From an uncultured Pirellulaceae bacterium (lineage in GTDB: Bacteria; Planctomycetota; Planctomycetia; Pirellulales; Pirellulaceae): a stretch of 64,000 nucleotides of DNA. The stretch spans positions 1-64,000 of the forward strand of contig CALFUT010000012.1 of NCBI GenBank assembly GCA_937929805.1. The letters are read 5' to 3'. The notes under the pieces are model-generated. The model searched no databases. It saw nothing but the letters and a program-made list of their open reading frames with translations, and was not told the DNA's origin. This document shows positions 46,789 through 55,377 of the stretch, in pieces (the first letter of the stretch is position 1; every line of letters begins with the position of its first letter). A program made the translations under genes and the position numbers.

Positions 46789-49680
46789 TCACCTTAGTCT
46801 CAAACCTGCGGGCAGCGAGTCCCCAAAAATTTGCTGTTGGGACGCTGAATCGAATTCTCCACCAATCTGAACCAGCGTTCTCAGCTCGGCCGACGCATCG
46901 GTCTTTTCCAGCCAATTGATGATCTCATCGCGTTGGCGTTTTTCGATGTCGCGGAAACGATCGCCCACCAAGTGACCGATTTGAGCAACCGCCAGATGCC
47001 GCGAGGCAGCCAAGTCTGGCTCGCATTGGATCAGTTTTGCAACCCACGGCGCGATTTGATCTTGTCCCACAATTGTGTTCAGGTTTCCGTACGTCGGTTT
47101 CCTCTGGCCAAGTCGGCCTAGTGCCCAGACTATCGAGCCGTGAAACTTTGTAAACGACTTTTTGTCCAAAAGCTTGACCAGTAAATTCCCCAAATAAACC
47201 TTTTCCGATATGGGCAGTCGTTCCAGCGAGCCCAATAATCGCCACGTTTCAGGAGACTCCTCCGCTTTGATGGCGACGCCTTTGAATCTTTTGCCATCGA
47301 GCTGCAACGCAAGGTTGCGCACGGTCGGCAAGATCTTGCTGGCCAAGGCGGATTGTTGTCCGCGGCTGAGTCCTCCCGACAGCCGCCGCCAAAGAATCAG
47401 TGATTCCTTGCGAATCGCGGGCGTGCCGTGAGCCAGTTTGCCATTGATCGTCCGCCAAGTCTCGGTGACTCGCCAATCGTCTGCCGCGAACCCAAACCCG
47501 GGCCGTAGTGAAAACCCTAGCAAGTTCAGCCATCGTGATTCGTGCTTGGCCGATTTGCGCCGCCCCGTTTCATCCTCCATCAGCGCCTGCCAGATTCGAC
47601 GCAGCACCGACATCGGCCAGTCATCACGCGGCATCTCCAAAATCTCGGCCAAACGATGAACCAGTTCTTTGGGGTCGGCTGAGTTTTCAGAAGCGGATCC
47701 AAACACGTTCACGATCGCCTGCTTGCATTGTTCCCAAGTCGCGTCGTCGATGAACCCTTGAGATTCGCCAGCTCCGGAATGCGCCATAACATCGGTTTGC
47801 ACCGTGCTGCGGACATCAAAATCAAGCTTCCAGCTGCGGCCGGAATCGACCTCGTGGCAGGAAACGTTTAGCGTGCCGATCTCCGTCAGGTCGACTCTCA
47901 GCCGAACCGGCACGTCACGCTTTTCATTTCGACTTTTCGCGTTGATGACGGTCCGAATCGATGGCAGCGGCGAGAACTGTTCAGGGTTGGTTTCGACAAT
48001 TTGGCCGGGCTGGTCGGTTAGTCGTACACTTGATGAGAGCAAGGTGAACGCAACGGGCTGCGAAAGTGTTAGCTGGAACTCGGGCGAATCAAGCACGAAA
48101 CTCTGCCCCGGCTGAGCATCCCCTGGAACGAGGCACACCGCCTTCGGGCTGGCAGTGGTACCGCCTTGGTCGGTCACAATGTAGTAACTGCGTGCAAGCG
48201 ACGCTGCGATTCGCACGCCTTCACCGCGATGCACGTTGCCGTAGTAAGCCGCGCCGCCAGCGACGGCTAGATCCAGTCGGTCACTGTCCAGAACAATCGG
48301 TTTCCATCCGTCGGGCTCGGTGCCTCCAAACCAATCGTCCAGCCGTTCCAGCAAACGTTTGCACAAAACGGGCGAGTCGAAAAAGCCGCCGTTGAACAAA
48401 ACGATATCGGGTCGTGCGGCGGAGCGTGCGTCGTCACTTTCGTCGGCATGAGCCGTTAGAAACGCGGCAAGGTGTCGAGTGATCGCTGGATCCGAAGCGA
48501 AGGGCAAACCAAACTCTTGAAAACCCGACTGATGCTTCTGAGGTTTGTCATCAAGCGAAACGGCTGGCAGGAACCCATCAAGAATCACTTGGTGTGCTTC
48601 GTCACGTGTCAACGCGGCAGTCAGGCTGCCGCCAATCAACTTCGATCCCGTCGAAGGCAGGCTGATCGTGACTTGTTCGGGCGCGTCATCAGCGAGCAAG
48701 GTTTCTTTGGCGTTCCGAGCGGCTCCGACCAACAGTTCCCATTGGTTGGGTTGAAGTTGCTGATCCCCGGTCAGTTTTCCTTCGATGAATTTTGCTAGCG
48801 CGAGGTCGAGGTTGTCTCCGCCAAGGATCAAGTGATTTCCGACCGCCACGCGATGGAATTGAATACTGTCATCGTGGCCGGGCCTTTCAGCCCCAGCCTT
48901 GTTGTTAGGGGGAGGGCTGGGGCTGGAAGCCCCAGTCACATTGATCAGTGTGAAGTCCGTCGTGCCTCCGCCGATGTCGCAAACCAGAATCTTTTGACCG
49001 ACGTCAACTTTGTCCTGCCAAGCATCTCCTTGTCGGTCGACCCAAGCGTAAAAAGCCGCCTGAGGTTCCTCGATCAAAATCACTTTCGGAAGCCCGGCGG
49101 ATCGAGCCGCTTCGATCGTCAGTTCACGCGCCACTTCATCGAACGACGCGGGTAGCGTCAGGACGATGTCTTGCTCTTCCAATGGTTCGTCGGAGAAGTG
49201 GTGGTTCCACGCGTCGCGGATGTGAGCCAAGTATCGTGAACTGGCTTCCATCGGCGACAGCTTTTTGACATCAGCGGCGGCATGCCACGGCAGCAGCGCA
49301 TCTGTTCGATCGACACCCGCATGACAGAGCCATGACTTGGCCGACGCAATGGTCCGTCCGTTGGTTTTGGCGGATTCCGTCCGTGCCATCACACCGACGC
49401 AATATGGTTTCGCTTTTTCGTTGCTCGCGTCCCAAGGCAATTTTAGTGAATCGCCATCGGTCTGACCTTGGGAGGGTTCGAAATGGAATGAGGGCAACGT
49501 TTCACGCGACTCGCTGACTCCCATCGCCGTAATTTGAGGTATCGAGAGGATCTTGATCTCTCGCTTGGCCGCCGCCGTATCGACATAACACACCGCGCAG
49601 TTCGTCGTGCCCAAATCGATGCCGACAAGGTAGCGACTGGGAACTTCGTCTAGCAGAGGGTCGATCGAGTGGTCAGGCAT
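46789..49680 (-). CDS. Hsp70-family protein with long C-terminal (DUF3731-like) domain
   Basis: A 963-residue DnaK-related protein. The ATPase domain has YLVGIDLGTTNCAVCYVD (phosphate 1), ILVCDIGGGTTDFTLINV (phosphate 2) and VLFNGGFFDS (adenosine). A beta-sandwich substrate domain (VPVRLRVDLTEIGTLNV) ends near residue 628, and ~335 helical residues follow without Hsp70 lid features; by memory this resembles PF12531 (DnaK-related, DUF3731). ATG at 49680 is chosen because the frame further upstream is only translation of repeat copy C. It is the last gene of the chaperone block, after another Hsp70. Substrates and co-chaperones unknown. Confidence 0.88.
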   Translation of the reverse strand: MPDHSIDPLLDEVPSRYLVGIDLGTTNCAVCYVDTAAAKREIKILSIPQITAMGVSESRETLPSFHFEPSQGQTDGDSLKLPWDASNEKAKPYCVGVMARTESAKTNGRTIASAKSWLCHAGVDRTDALLPWHAAADVKKLSPMEASSRYLAHIRDAWNHHFSDEPLEEQDIVLTLPASFDEVARELTIEAARSAGLPKVILIEEPQAAFYAWVDRQGDAWQDKVDVGQKILVCDIGGGTTDFTLINVTGASSPSPPPNNKAGAERPGHDDSIQFHRVAVGNHLILGGDNLDLALAKFIEGKLTGDQQLQPNQWELLVGAARNAKETLLADDAPEQVTISLPSTGSKLIGGSLTAALTRDEAHQVILDGFLPAVSLDDKPQKHQSGFQEFGLPFASDPAITRHLAAFLTAHADESDDARSAARPDIVLFNGGFFDSPVLCKRLLERLDDWFGGTEPDGWKPIVLDSDRLDLAVAGGAAYYGNVHRGEGVRIAASLARSYYIVTDQGGTTASPKAVCLVPGDAQPGQSFVLDSPEFQLTLSQPVAFTLLSSSVRLTDQPGQIVETNPEQFSPLPSIRTVINAKSRNEKRDVPVRLRVDLTEIGTLNVSCHEVDSGRSWKLDFDVRSTVQTDVMAHSGAGESQGFIDDATWEQCKQAIVNVFGSASENSADPKELVHRLAEILEMPRDDWPMSVLRRIWQALMEDETGRRKSAKHESRWLNLLGFSLRPGFGFAADDWRVTETWRTINGKLAHGTPAIRKESLILWRRLSGGLSRGQQSALASKILPTVRNLALQLDGKRFKGVAIKAEESPETWRLLGSLERLPISEKVYLGNLLVKLLDKKSFTKFHGSIVWALGRLGQRKPTYGNLNTIVGQDQIAPWVAKLIQCEPDLAASRHLAVAQIGHLVGDRFRDIEKRQRDEIINWLEKTDASAELRTLVQIGGEFDSASQQQIFGDSLPAGLRLR

Positions 49681-49734
49681 GGAACGATAGTTTGGAGGTC
49701 GGAATGAGGGATGAGGAATGCGGAAGAATAGTTT

Positions 49735-49861
49735 GGGAGGGCGAGGCTCCGTCCGAGCCGGTTCGATGGTGACGCTTTCTATCCCGCAAAGCCTGAGCGG
49801 AGCCCATTCCTCTTGGAGCATGTAATGGTGGGTTGGGTGCGGACGGAGCCTTCCCCTCCCG
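49735..49861. repeat. Dispersed composite palindromic repeat, copy C
   Basis: Left arm GGGAGGGCGAGGCTCCGTCC at 49735 and right arm GGACGGAGCCTTCCCCTCCC ending at 49860, with 86 bases between. It fills the gap between the two Hsp70 genes and produces a spurious in-frame extension of the downstream one. Confidence 0.88.
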
Positions 49862-49870
49862 CAGCATGTG

Positions 49871-51688
49871 TTAACTTTCGCGAACGCTAAACTCCAGCTT
49901 CCACTCCCCTTCTCCACCGGTTCCGATGCACCATAACTCGAACATCCCAAGCTCGGTAATACGAGACTCAAAACGGACCGGCACGCAACTCTCTGGAGAC
50001 GTCGTTTCACCGTCTTCCAAGGTAAGATTCAGCGTTGCTTCCAGCGGATCGGTTTCCGAAAGTTCTTCTTCGGTCCATGAGTTCAGCATTGTGCCCGGCT
50101 GATCCTCTTTGCGAGTGTTGGAAACAAAGAAACGAAACGTCGCGGGCTGACCGGTCACCAAACCAATTTCTCCGCCGGGGACTTCCGCTTCGGAGCCCTC
50201 TTCCATACCGAACGGAACGACACATAAAGCTTTCAGCGGGCGGGGCGCACCCGGAATTGCTAACCCTGCCGATTCGATACCCACGTAATAAGACGCCGCC
50301 ACGCCTCCGCGAATTCGAAGCCCGCCGTTTTGTTTGCTCCAGCCGTAGTGACACGCCCCTGTCGCCACGGCATGGTCTAGGTCGTGGACTCCGGAGAGTG
50401 ATTGAACGTTCGATTCTTCATCCGACGAGCCAGTTTCCGAAGAAGTCCAGCCTCGCAAAACATTCAGCAAGCGATCGCGGAATCCGGTTGCTTTGAACAC
50501 GCCGCCGTTGAACAGGATCCACTGCGGTGAGCTGTTTTCAACTGTGCAATGAGTTTCAACAAACTGAGCCACGTGTCGAGTAATACGAGGATCGGACTCG
50601 TAGGCGAGTCCCAGCTCTTGAAATCCCGACGCTGGCTGACGTTCGGGGCGATCCGATTTTTGGCAATTTGGTAGAAAGCCATTCAGTAATAGATCGGCCG
50701 CCTCGCTGCGATTTACGTCGACCGACACGGTGCCGCCAATCAGCTTGCTGCCGCGGCCGAGTACGGAAACTTTGTAAGTATCATCGCCACCTTCGGCAAG
50801 CAACGCTTCCTTCGCGGATCTACAGCTGTGCCACAATGAAACCGATTGCCACGGATTCAGATTCGTGCCCTGCTCTGCGAACTTGCCCGCGACCGAATGA
50901 GCCAGCGTCAAATCCATGTTGTCGCCGCCGACCAAAAGGTGGTCACCGACCGCGGCTCGTTCCAAGACCAAGTCTCCCGATTCGTCTTGCACGCGAACCA
51001 ATGTTAGGTCCGTTGTGCCTCCGCCGATATCGCAAACCAATACGGACTCGCCCGCCTTCAACTGCTTCCGCCAATCATCGCCTTGAGCTGTCAGCCACGC
51101 GTAGAGTGCGGCTTGCGGTTCTTCCAGCAAAATGAAATCGGCAGGTAGTCCAGCCGCGAGTGCCGCTTCGCGCGTGAGTTCTCGGGCGACGGGATCAAAC
51201 GAAGCCGGCACGGTCAGTACGACTTTTTGGTCCGCAATTTTTGCGTCGGGAAACTGCTGCTCCCACGCAGCAATCAGATGAGCCAAATAATACTTCGACG
51301 CAGTGACCGGTGAGATTTTCTTGACTTCGTCCGAAGCCCCAGCCGGCAACACAGGCTGACGCCGATCGACTCGAGGATGACACAGCCATGACTTGGCTGC
51401 GACAACCGTGCGATCAGGAGCTTCAGCACTTCGCTTGCGGGCCCATTCTCCGACAACGTAGCTTCGACCGGTTGCCCACGGCAGATCGAACGCTCCTTCG
51501 GCCGATTCGGATTCGGTTGCCAAGTAGACAAATGACGGCAATGAGGTCCGCTTGTCCAGCGTTCCTGCGGCAACTAGCTGCGGGATCTGTAGCAATTCAA
51601 TCAAAGCAGAATCGGCGTTCAGGTCAGCGTAAGCCAGCACGTTATTAGTCGTGCCAAGATCGATGCCGATGATGTATTGCGCGGTCAT
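49871..51688 (-). CDS. Hsp70-family protein, lidless
   Basis: A 605-residue DnaK-like ATPase. It has YIIGIDLGTTNNVLAYADLN, VLVCDIGGGTTDLTLVRV, and WILFNGGVFKATGFRDRLLN, then a beta-sandwich-like C-terminal region ending with GMFELWCIGTGGEGEWKLEF. The alpha-helical lid and the usual EEVD-like tail of true DnaK are missing, so it is a divergent Hsp70 rather than the housekeeping DnaK. It shares the module with a second Hsp70 (next, downstream) and a DUF2760 gene (97 bases upstream), a trio seen in other bacteria. Its ATPase residues look intact. Confidence 0.9.
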   Translation of the reverse strand: MTAQYIIGIDLGTTNNVLAYADLNADSALIELLQIPQLVAAGTLDKRTSLPSFVYLATESESAEGAFDLPWATGRSYVVGEWARKRSAEAPDRTVVAAKSWLCHPRVDRRQPVLPAGASDEVKKISPVTASKYYLAHLIAAWEQQFPDAKIADQKVVLTVPASFDPVARELTREAALAAGLPADFILLEEPQAALYAWLTAQGDDWRKQLKAGESVLVCDIGGGTTDLTLVRVQDESGDLVLERAAVGDHLLVGGDNMDLTLAHSVAGKFAEQGTNLNPWQSVSLWHSCRSAKEALLAEGGDDTYKVSVLGRGSKLIGGTVSVDVNRSEAADLLLNGFLPNCQKSDRPERQPASGFQELGLAYESDPRITRHVAQFVETHCTVENSSPQWILFNGGVFKATGFRDRLLNVLRGWTSSETGSSDEESNVQSLSGVHDLDHAVATGACHYGWSKQNGGLRIRGGVAASYYVGIESAGLAIPGAPRPLKALCVVPFGMEEGSEAEVPGGEIGLVTGQPATFRFFVSNTRKEDQPGTMLNSWTEEELSETDPLEATLNLTLEDGETTSPESCVPVRFESRITELGMFELWCIGTGGEGEWKLEFSVRES

Positions 51689-51785
51689 GTCGTTCTATTC
51701 AGCGAAGCGATCGGGTTTCTTGTTGGCGGGAGCAAACAGCTTGGCGATGTTTGAGAGAGTTAAAATTGTGCCAAGTCGGTTCTCA

Positions 51786-52328
51786 TCAAAGTTCGATCTC
51801 TATTGGTGCGACGACCTTGGCGGATGACTTGCTGCCGGTCCAGTTGGGTAGTTGGCACTGCTTTGCCTCCCACCCGTGATGAGCCAATTTGCCCCTGTAA
51901 GGAGCTTCGCCCGAAACGTTGCCGGTCAGGTTGTACCGTCCCGTGTCAAAATCGGCAGGCGTTTCGATGGATGACCCGTCTTCTTGATCGGTCAGCGGTT
52001 GCAGGTCGAAAATGCGGTCCAGAACTTTCCCGGTATTCGTCAACACGTCTCGCGCCGCTGCACCGACTTGTTCGTCTGAGAAATTGGCCAAAGGTTCTTT
52101 GACGATGTCGACCAATCGAGCCTCACGCTGCAAAGCCGCCAGCAGACTAATCGCGTCACTGCGAATCGGTTTGGCGGGCGTGGCAGCCGGTTTTTGAGCA
52201 GGCTTGGTTTCGATCTTTGGAGTCGTGGTGCTCACACCGCCCGATTGAGCCCACTCGTTAAAGGCGTTTGAGAGATTTTTGTCAAACAGGAGTTTGCAGA
52301 ACGCTTTGGTGGCGACGATCAGTCCCAT
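51786..52328 (-). CDS. DUF2760 domain-containing protein
   Basis: A 180-residue protein matching the DUF2760 pattern: LLAALQREARLVDIVKEPLA, FSDEQVGAAARDV, and the C-terminal RYNLTGNVSGEAPYRGKLAH. It is cytoplasmic with a variable N-terminal linker rich in Pro, Ala and Lys. Function is not established; its regular placement beside divergent Hsp70 genes, as here, suggests a co-chaperone or client-adaptor role (inference). ATG at 52328 is preferred because the frame upstream is repeat-derived sequence (array D). Confidence 0.85.
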   Translation of the reverse strand: MGLIVATKAFCKLLFDKNLSNAFNEWAQSGGVSTTTPKIETKPAQKPAATPAKPIRSDAISLLAALQREARLVDIVKEPLANFSDEQVGAAARDVLTNTGKVLDRIFDLQPLTDQEDGSSIETPADFDTGRYNLTGNVSGEAPYRGKLAHHGWEAKQCQLPNWTGSKSSAKVVAPIEIEL

Positions 52329-52356
52329 GAGTTTGCTCGATATTGATGTTGGATGT

Positions 52357-52676
52357 CCGGGAGGGCGAGGCTCCGTCCGAGCCGCGCGGGTGGTTGAGCG
52401 TTTTGCTGGTACCGGTGCGGACGGAGTTTTGCCCACGAGGTTGTTTGTTGTTAGTGGGGTGCGGACGGAGCCTTACCCTCCCGCGGTTTGGTTTGTTGTT
52501 GGTGGGGTGCGGACGGAGCCTTACCCTCCCGTGGTTTGCTTTGTTGGTGGTGGGGTGCGGACGGAGCGTTGCCCTTCCGAGGTTGTTTGTTGTTAGTGGG
52601 GTGCGGGCGGAGCCTTACCCTCACGTGGTTTGTTTTCTTGTTGGCGGGGTGCGGGCGGAGCCTTACCCTTCCAGAT
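52357..52676. repeat. Tandem repeat array D (six 46-48 bp units) with one left arm
   Basis: A left arm (GGGAGGGCGAGGCTCCGTCC at 52360) is followed by six copies of the right arm GTGCGG(A/G)CGGAG-CTT-CCC, beginning at 52415, 52459, 52507, 52555, 52601 and 52649, so intervals are 44-48 bases. Spacers are rich in GTTTGTTGTTGGTGGG. It fills the space between the DUF2760 gene and the FmdB gene. Confidence 0.92.
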
Positions 52677-52688
52677 GTTGGTCGGAGG

Positions 52689-53012
52689 TTAGTCTTTTTT
52701 CTTTGGCTTTGAATCAGATTTCGAAGGAGTCTTGCTTTCGGATTTCGATTCGCTTTTCTTGCTGCTGGAATCCGACGAAGAATCGCTGGACGATTTCTTG
52801 TCCTTGTCAGCGCCCTTTTTGTAGCTTTCGCTACGGTAGTCGGTTTCGTAAAAGCCTGACCCTTTGAACATGATCGCCGCGCCGGTGCCGAACAACCGGC
52901 GAGCCTTGCGCTTTTTGCATTCCGGGCAAGACTTGACCGGGTCTTCGGTTATCTTTTGAAACAATTCCCAAGTGTGCCCGCAAGCGTCGCATTCGTAGTC
53001 GTAGGTCGGCAT
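52689..53012 (-). CDS. FmdB-family zinc ribbon protein
   Basis: A 107-residue protein: an N-terminal zinc ribbon with MPTYDYECDACGHTWE and KSCPECKKRKARRLFG (two CxxC pairs, residues 8-11 and 29-32), followed by a hydrophilic Ser/Lys/Asp-rich tail. FmdB-type proteins are putative regulators or zinc-binding chaperone partners of uncertain role. The ATG lies 2 bases after the grpE stop codon, showing tight coupling to grpE and thus to the chaperone block. The charged tail is longer than in the minimal family members. Confidence 0.9.
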   Translation of the reverse strand: MPTYDYECDACGHTWELFQKITEDPVKSCPECKKRKARRLFGTGAAIMFKGSGFYETDYRSESYKKGADKDKKSSSDSSSDSSSKKSESKSESKTPSKSDSKPKKKD

Positions 53013-53014
53013 GG

Positions 53015-53641
53015 TTACTCCTTGTCTTTGGCAGGCCCGGTGCTGACGAAGACCTGTGACGGCCGGATGACTCGATCGTGCAGTTCAAAGCCCGGTCGCA
53101 TGTCCATCATCACGATGTTGGCTTCAAATTCATCGCTGGGCTGCATCTGGATGGCTTGATGTTTGTTGGGATCAAATGGCTGACCGACGGCTTCGATTTT
53201 TTTGCAGCCTTTCTCGGCCAAAGTGGCAGAAATCTGTTGAGCCACCATCTTCACACCATCCAGCAACCCTGCTCCGCCGGGGTCTTGTTCGTGAGCTTCA
53301 ATGGCTCGATCGAAATTGTCCAACGCATCCAAGATCTGACCCATCAACGGCAGCGAAGCGTACTTGAGTGTGTCTTGCTGGTCGCGGCGAGTGCGTCGGC
53401 GGAAGTTGTCTAGGTCCGCGTGAGCCATCAAGACCCGTTTTTCGGCGTCGGCCAGTTTGGCTTGCAGGCTCTCGATGGTGACTTCGTCCGATTTCGATTC
53501 GCTGGATGCTTCGGCAGCGAGGGTGTCATCGAGCGATTGCAAATCTTCGGCAGAAGCGGCTTCGATTGTCCCGGCATCGTCTGCGGCAGGTGCTTGAGCG
53601 TCTATTTCTTCGGGCGTTGGTGAGTTGGATTCTTCGTTCAT
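53015..53641 (-). CDS. grpE: Nucleotide exchange factor GrpE
   Basis: GrpE releases ADP from DnaK. The 208-residue protein has an acidic, disordered N-terminus (~1-55), a long helix (VTIESLQAKLADAEKRVLMA), the conserved DLDNFRRRTRRD block, and the C-terminal beta domain GQPFDPNKHQAIQMQPSDEF followed by VIRPSQVFVSTGP. All are diagnostic of GrpE. It is between dnaJ (upstream) and fmdB, but no canonical dnaK is in this block, so it must serve either the divergent Hsp70s here or a DnaK encoded elsewhere. Confidence 0.95.
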   Translation of the reverse strand: MNEESNSPTPEEIDAQAPAADDAGTIEAASAEDLQSLDDTLAAEASSESKSDEVTIESLQAKLADAEKRVLMAHADLDNFRRRTRRDQQDTLKYASLPLMGQILDALDNFDRAIEAHEQDPGGAGLLDGVKMVAQQISATLAEKGCKKIEAVGQPFDPNKHQAIQMQPSDEFEANIVMMDMRPGFELHDRVIRPSQVFVSTGPAKDKE

Positions 53642-53662
53642 GTTTCTTCGGTGATAGTTTTC

Positions 53663-54070
53663 CGGGAGAGCGAGGCTCCGTCCGAGCCAAATTCAACCTC
53701 ACGGATTTGATTGATGGTTTTAAAAGTGAACCGTGGTTTCCGTTCGAATAGGCGAAATCAGGAAAGGGTGCGGACGGAGCCTTACCCTCCCGTGGTTTGT
53801 TTTCTTGTTGGCGGGGTGCGGACGGAGCCTTACCCTCCCGTGGTTTGTCTTGTTGTTAGCGGGGTGCCGGCGGAGCCTTACCCTCCCGTGGTTTGTTTTC
53901 TTGTTGGTGGGGTGCGGGCGGAGTGTTACCCTCCCGCGGTTTGTCTCGTTGTTAGTGGGTGCGGGCGGAGTGTTGTCTTCCCGTGGTTTGTCTTGTTGTT
54001 AGCGGGGTGCGGGCGGAGCGTTGCCTTCCCGTGGTTTGTCTTGTTGTTGATGGGTGCGGGCGGAGCCGAG
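53663..54070. repeat. Tandem repeat array E (seven 47-48 bp units) with one left arm
   Basis: A left arm (CGGGAGAGCGAGGCTCCGTCC at 53663) is followed by seven right-arm units beginning at 53768, 53816, 53864, 53912, 53959, 54007 and 54054. The unit is GTGCGGACGGAGCCTTACCC plus a 28-base spacer (CTCCCGTGGTTTGTTTTCTT and GTTGGCGG). It fills the space between dnaJ and grpE. Confidence 0.93.
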
Positions 54071-54091
54071 CATTCCGGGCCCGCGACTCGG

Positions 54092-55210
54092 TCAGTCAGT
54101 TGCCGCAAAATACTCAGTCAGACGTGCCAAAAAGTTTTTACGCTCGGGCAGCACGTCCGTCTCTTCAAGGTCGGCCAACTTGCGAAGCAGTTCTTCTTGT
54201 TCGCCCGATACTTTTTTGGGTGTTTCGATAAAGGTTTGAACCAGCAGGTCGCCTGTCCGACCACCTTGAGGATTCGCCATGCCCCGTCCAACAAGCTTGA
54301 ACACTTCACCCGACTGCGTTCCTCGCGGGACCGTGATTTTGTCTGGGCCATCAAGCGTTGGGACTTCGATTTCGGCACCGAGGGCCGCTTGGGTGTAAGA
54401 AATAGGCATCTGCAAGATCAGGTTGCTGCCGTCTCGGTGAAACAGTTTGTGTTTGCGAACCTTGATGAAGCAGTAGCAATCGCCGCTGGGACCGCCACTG
54501 GGGCTGGGTTCGCCTTCGCCCGTAAGTCGGACACGCATTCCGTCGTCGACGCCGGCGGGGATCGAGACATCTAATTCGACTCGTTTTTTGATCTGACCTT
54601 GGCCCCGACAATCGTTGCAAGGATCAACAACGATCTTTCCCTCGCCGCGACAGACCGGGCACGTCGTTTGGACTCGCAGAATTCCGGCCGACTGCAACAC
54701 TTGGCCGCGTCCGCCGCACTGCTGGCAGGATGCAACTTCGCTGCCGGGTTTCGCTCCGCTTCCGTCGCACGTTTCGCACGACTGATGCCGATCGAAATCG
54801 AGCGTTTTGTTGACCCCTTTGGCCGCTTCCTCAAGGGTGAGTGTGACATCGGCCCGGACATCGTTGCCGCGCCGAACTCGGCTGCCACCGCGTCCAAAGA
54901 AATCGCCAAAGCCACCGCCTCCGCCAAACATTTCACCAAACGCGGCAAAGATGTCTTCGGCGGAACCAAATTGTTGTCCTGCTCCATCGACGCCCGCATG
55001 ACCGTGACGATCGTAGCGAGCTCGTTTGTCAGAATCGCTAAGCACCTCGTACGCTTCGGCGGCCTGTTTAAACTTCTGGCCTGCTTCGTCGTCGCCCGGG
55101 TTGGAGTCCGGATGAAACTTCACGGCCAGCTTCCGATACGCCTTGGAGATTTCCCGGTCCGAGGCATTTCGCTCGACCTGAAGAACTTCGTAGTAGCAGG
55201 TTTTGGCCAT
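54092..55210 (-). CDS. dnaJ: Chaperone protein DnaJ
   Basis: Full-length DnaJ of 372 residues: a J-domain with HPD in [10 protein letters not shown] (residues ~33), a Gly/Phe-rich linker, four zinc-binding CxxC repeats ([32 protein letters not shown]), and the C-terminal substrate domains. It stimulates an Hsp70 ATPase and delivers unfolded clients. The gene follows groEL(b) with a terminator in between, and precedes grpE with the repeat array between them. No dnaK lies in the block, which is unusual. Confidence 0.96.
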   Translation of the reverse strand: MAKTCYYEVLQVERNASDREISKAYRKLAVKFHPDSNPGDDEAGQKFKQAAEAYEVLSDSDKRARYDRHGHAGVDGAGQQFGSAEDIFAAFGEMFGGGGGFGDFFGRGGSRVRRGNDVRADVTLTLEEAAKGVNKTLDFDRHQSCETCDGSGAKPGSEVASCQQCGGRGQVLQSAGILRVQTTCPVCRGEGKIVVDPCNDCRGQGQIKKRVELDVSIPAGVDDGMRVRLTGEGEPSPSGGPSGDCYCFIKVRKHKLFHRDGSNLILQMPISYTQAALGAEIEVPTLDGPDKITVPRGTQSGEVFKLVGRGMANPQGGRTGDLLVQTFIETPKKVSGEQEELLRKLADLEETDVLPERKNFLARLTEYFAATD

Positions 55211-55316
55211 GAATCGATTATTATTTTAGGATCGAGAGTAACGCCAGTTCCTCCGGCGCGTCACGGGTGAGCAGATTCTCGTTGAAAAAGAAGCGGCTCG
55301 GTTAGCGTTGGTTCAG

Positions 55317-55349
55317 AAAAACGGGCCACCCGATGAAGATGGCCCGTTT
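55317..55349 (-). terminator. Rho-independent terminator of groEL(b)
   Basis: On the minus strand AACGGGCCA, a loop of 11 bases, and TGGCCCGTT are followed by TTTT. It is about 30 bases downstream of the groEL stop at 55378, separating groEL from dnaJ. Confidence 0.85.
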
Positions 55350-55377
55350 CGAGTTTTGCACAGCAAAGGTGAATGGG

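Noticed and set aside
49681-50010. N-terminal extension of the large Hsp70 frame
   Set aside because: It translates repeat copy C and the end of the upstream Hsp70 gene antisense to nothing; the Hsp70 family start fits ATG 49680.
52357-54070. CRISPR array
   Set aside because: Unit period is 46-48 bases with related, non-unique spacers and no cas genes nearby; the unit is one arm of a dispersed palindrome.
53711-54574. 287-codon plus-strand open frame with repeats like VGGVRTEPYPPVVCFL
   Set aside because: It is translation of the 48-base tandem array E (16 codons per unit) and runs antisense into dnaJ; no start signal or protein resemblance.
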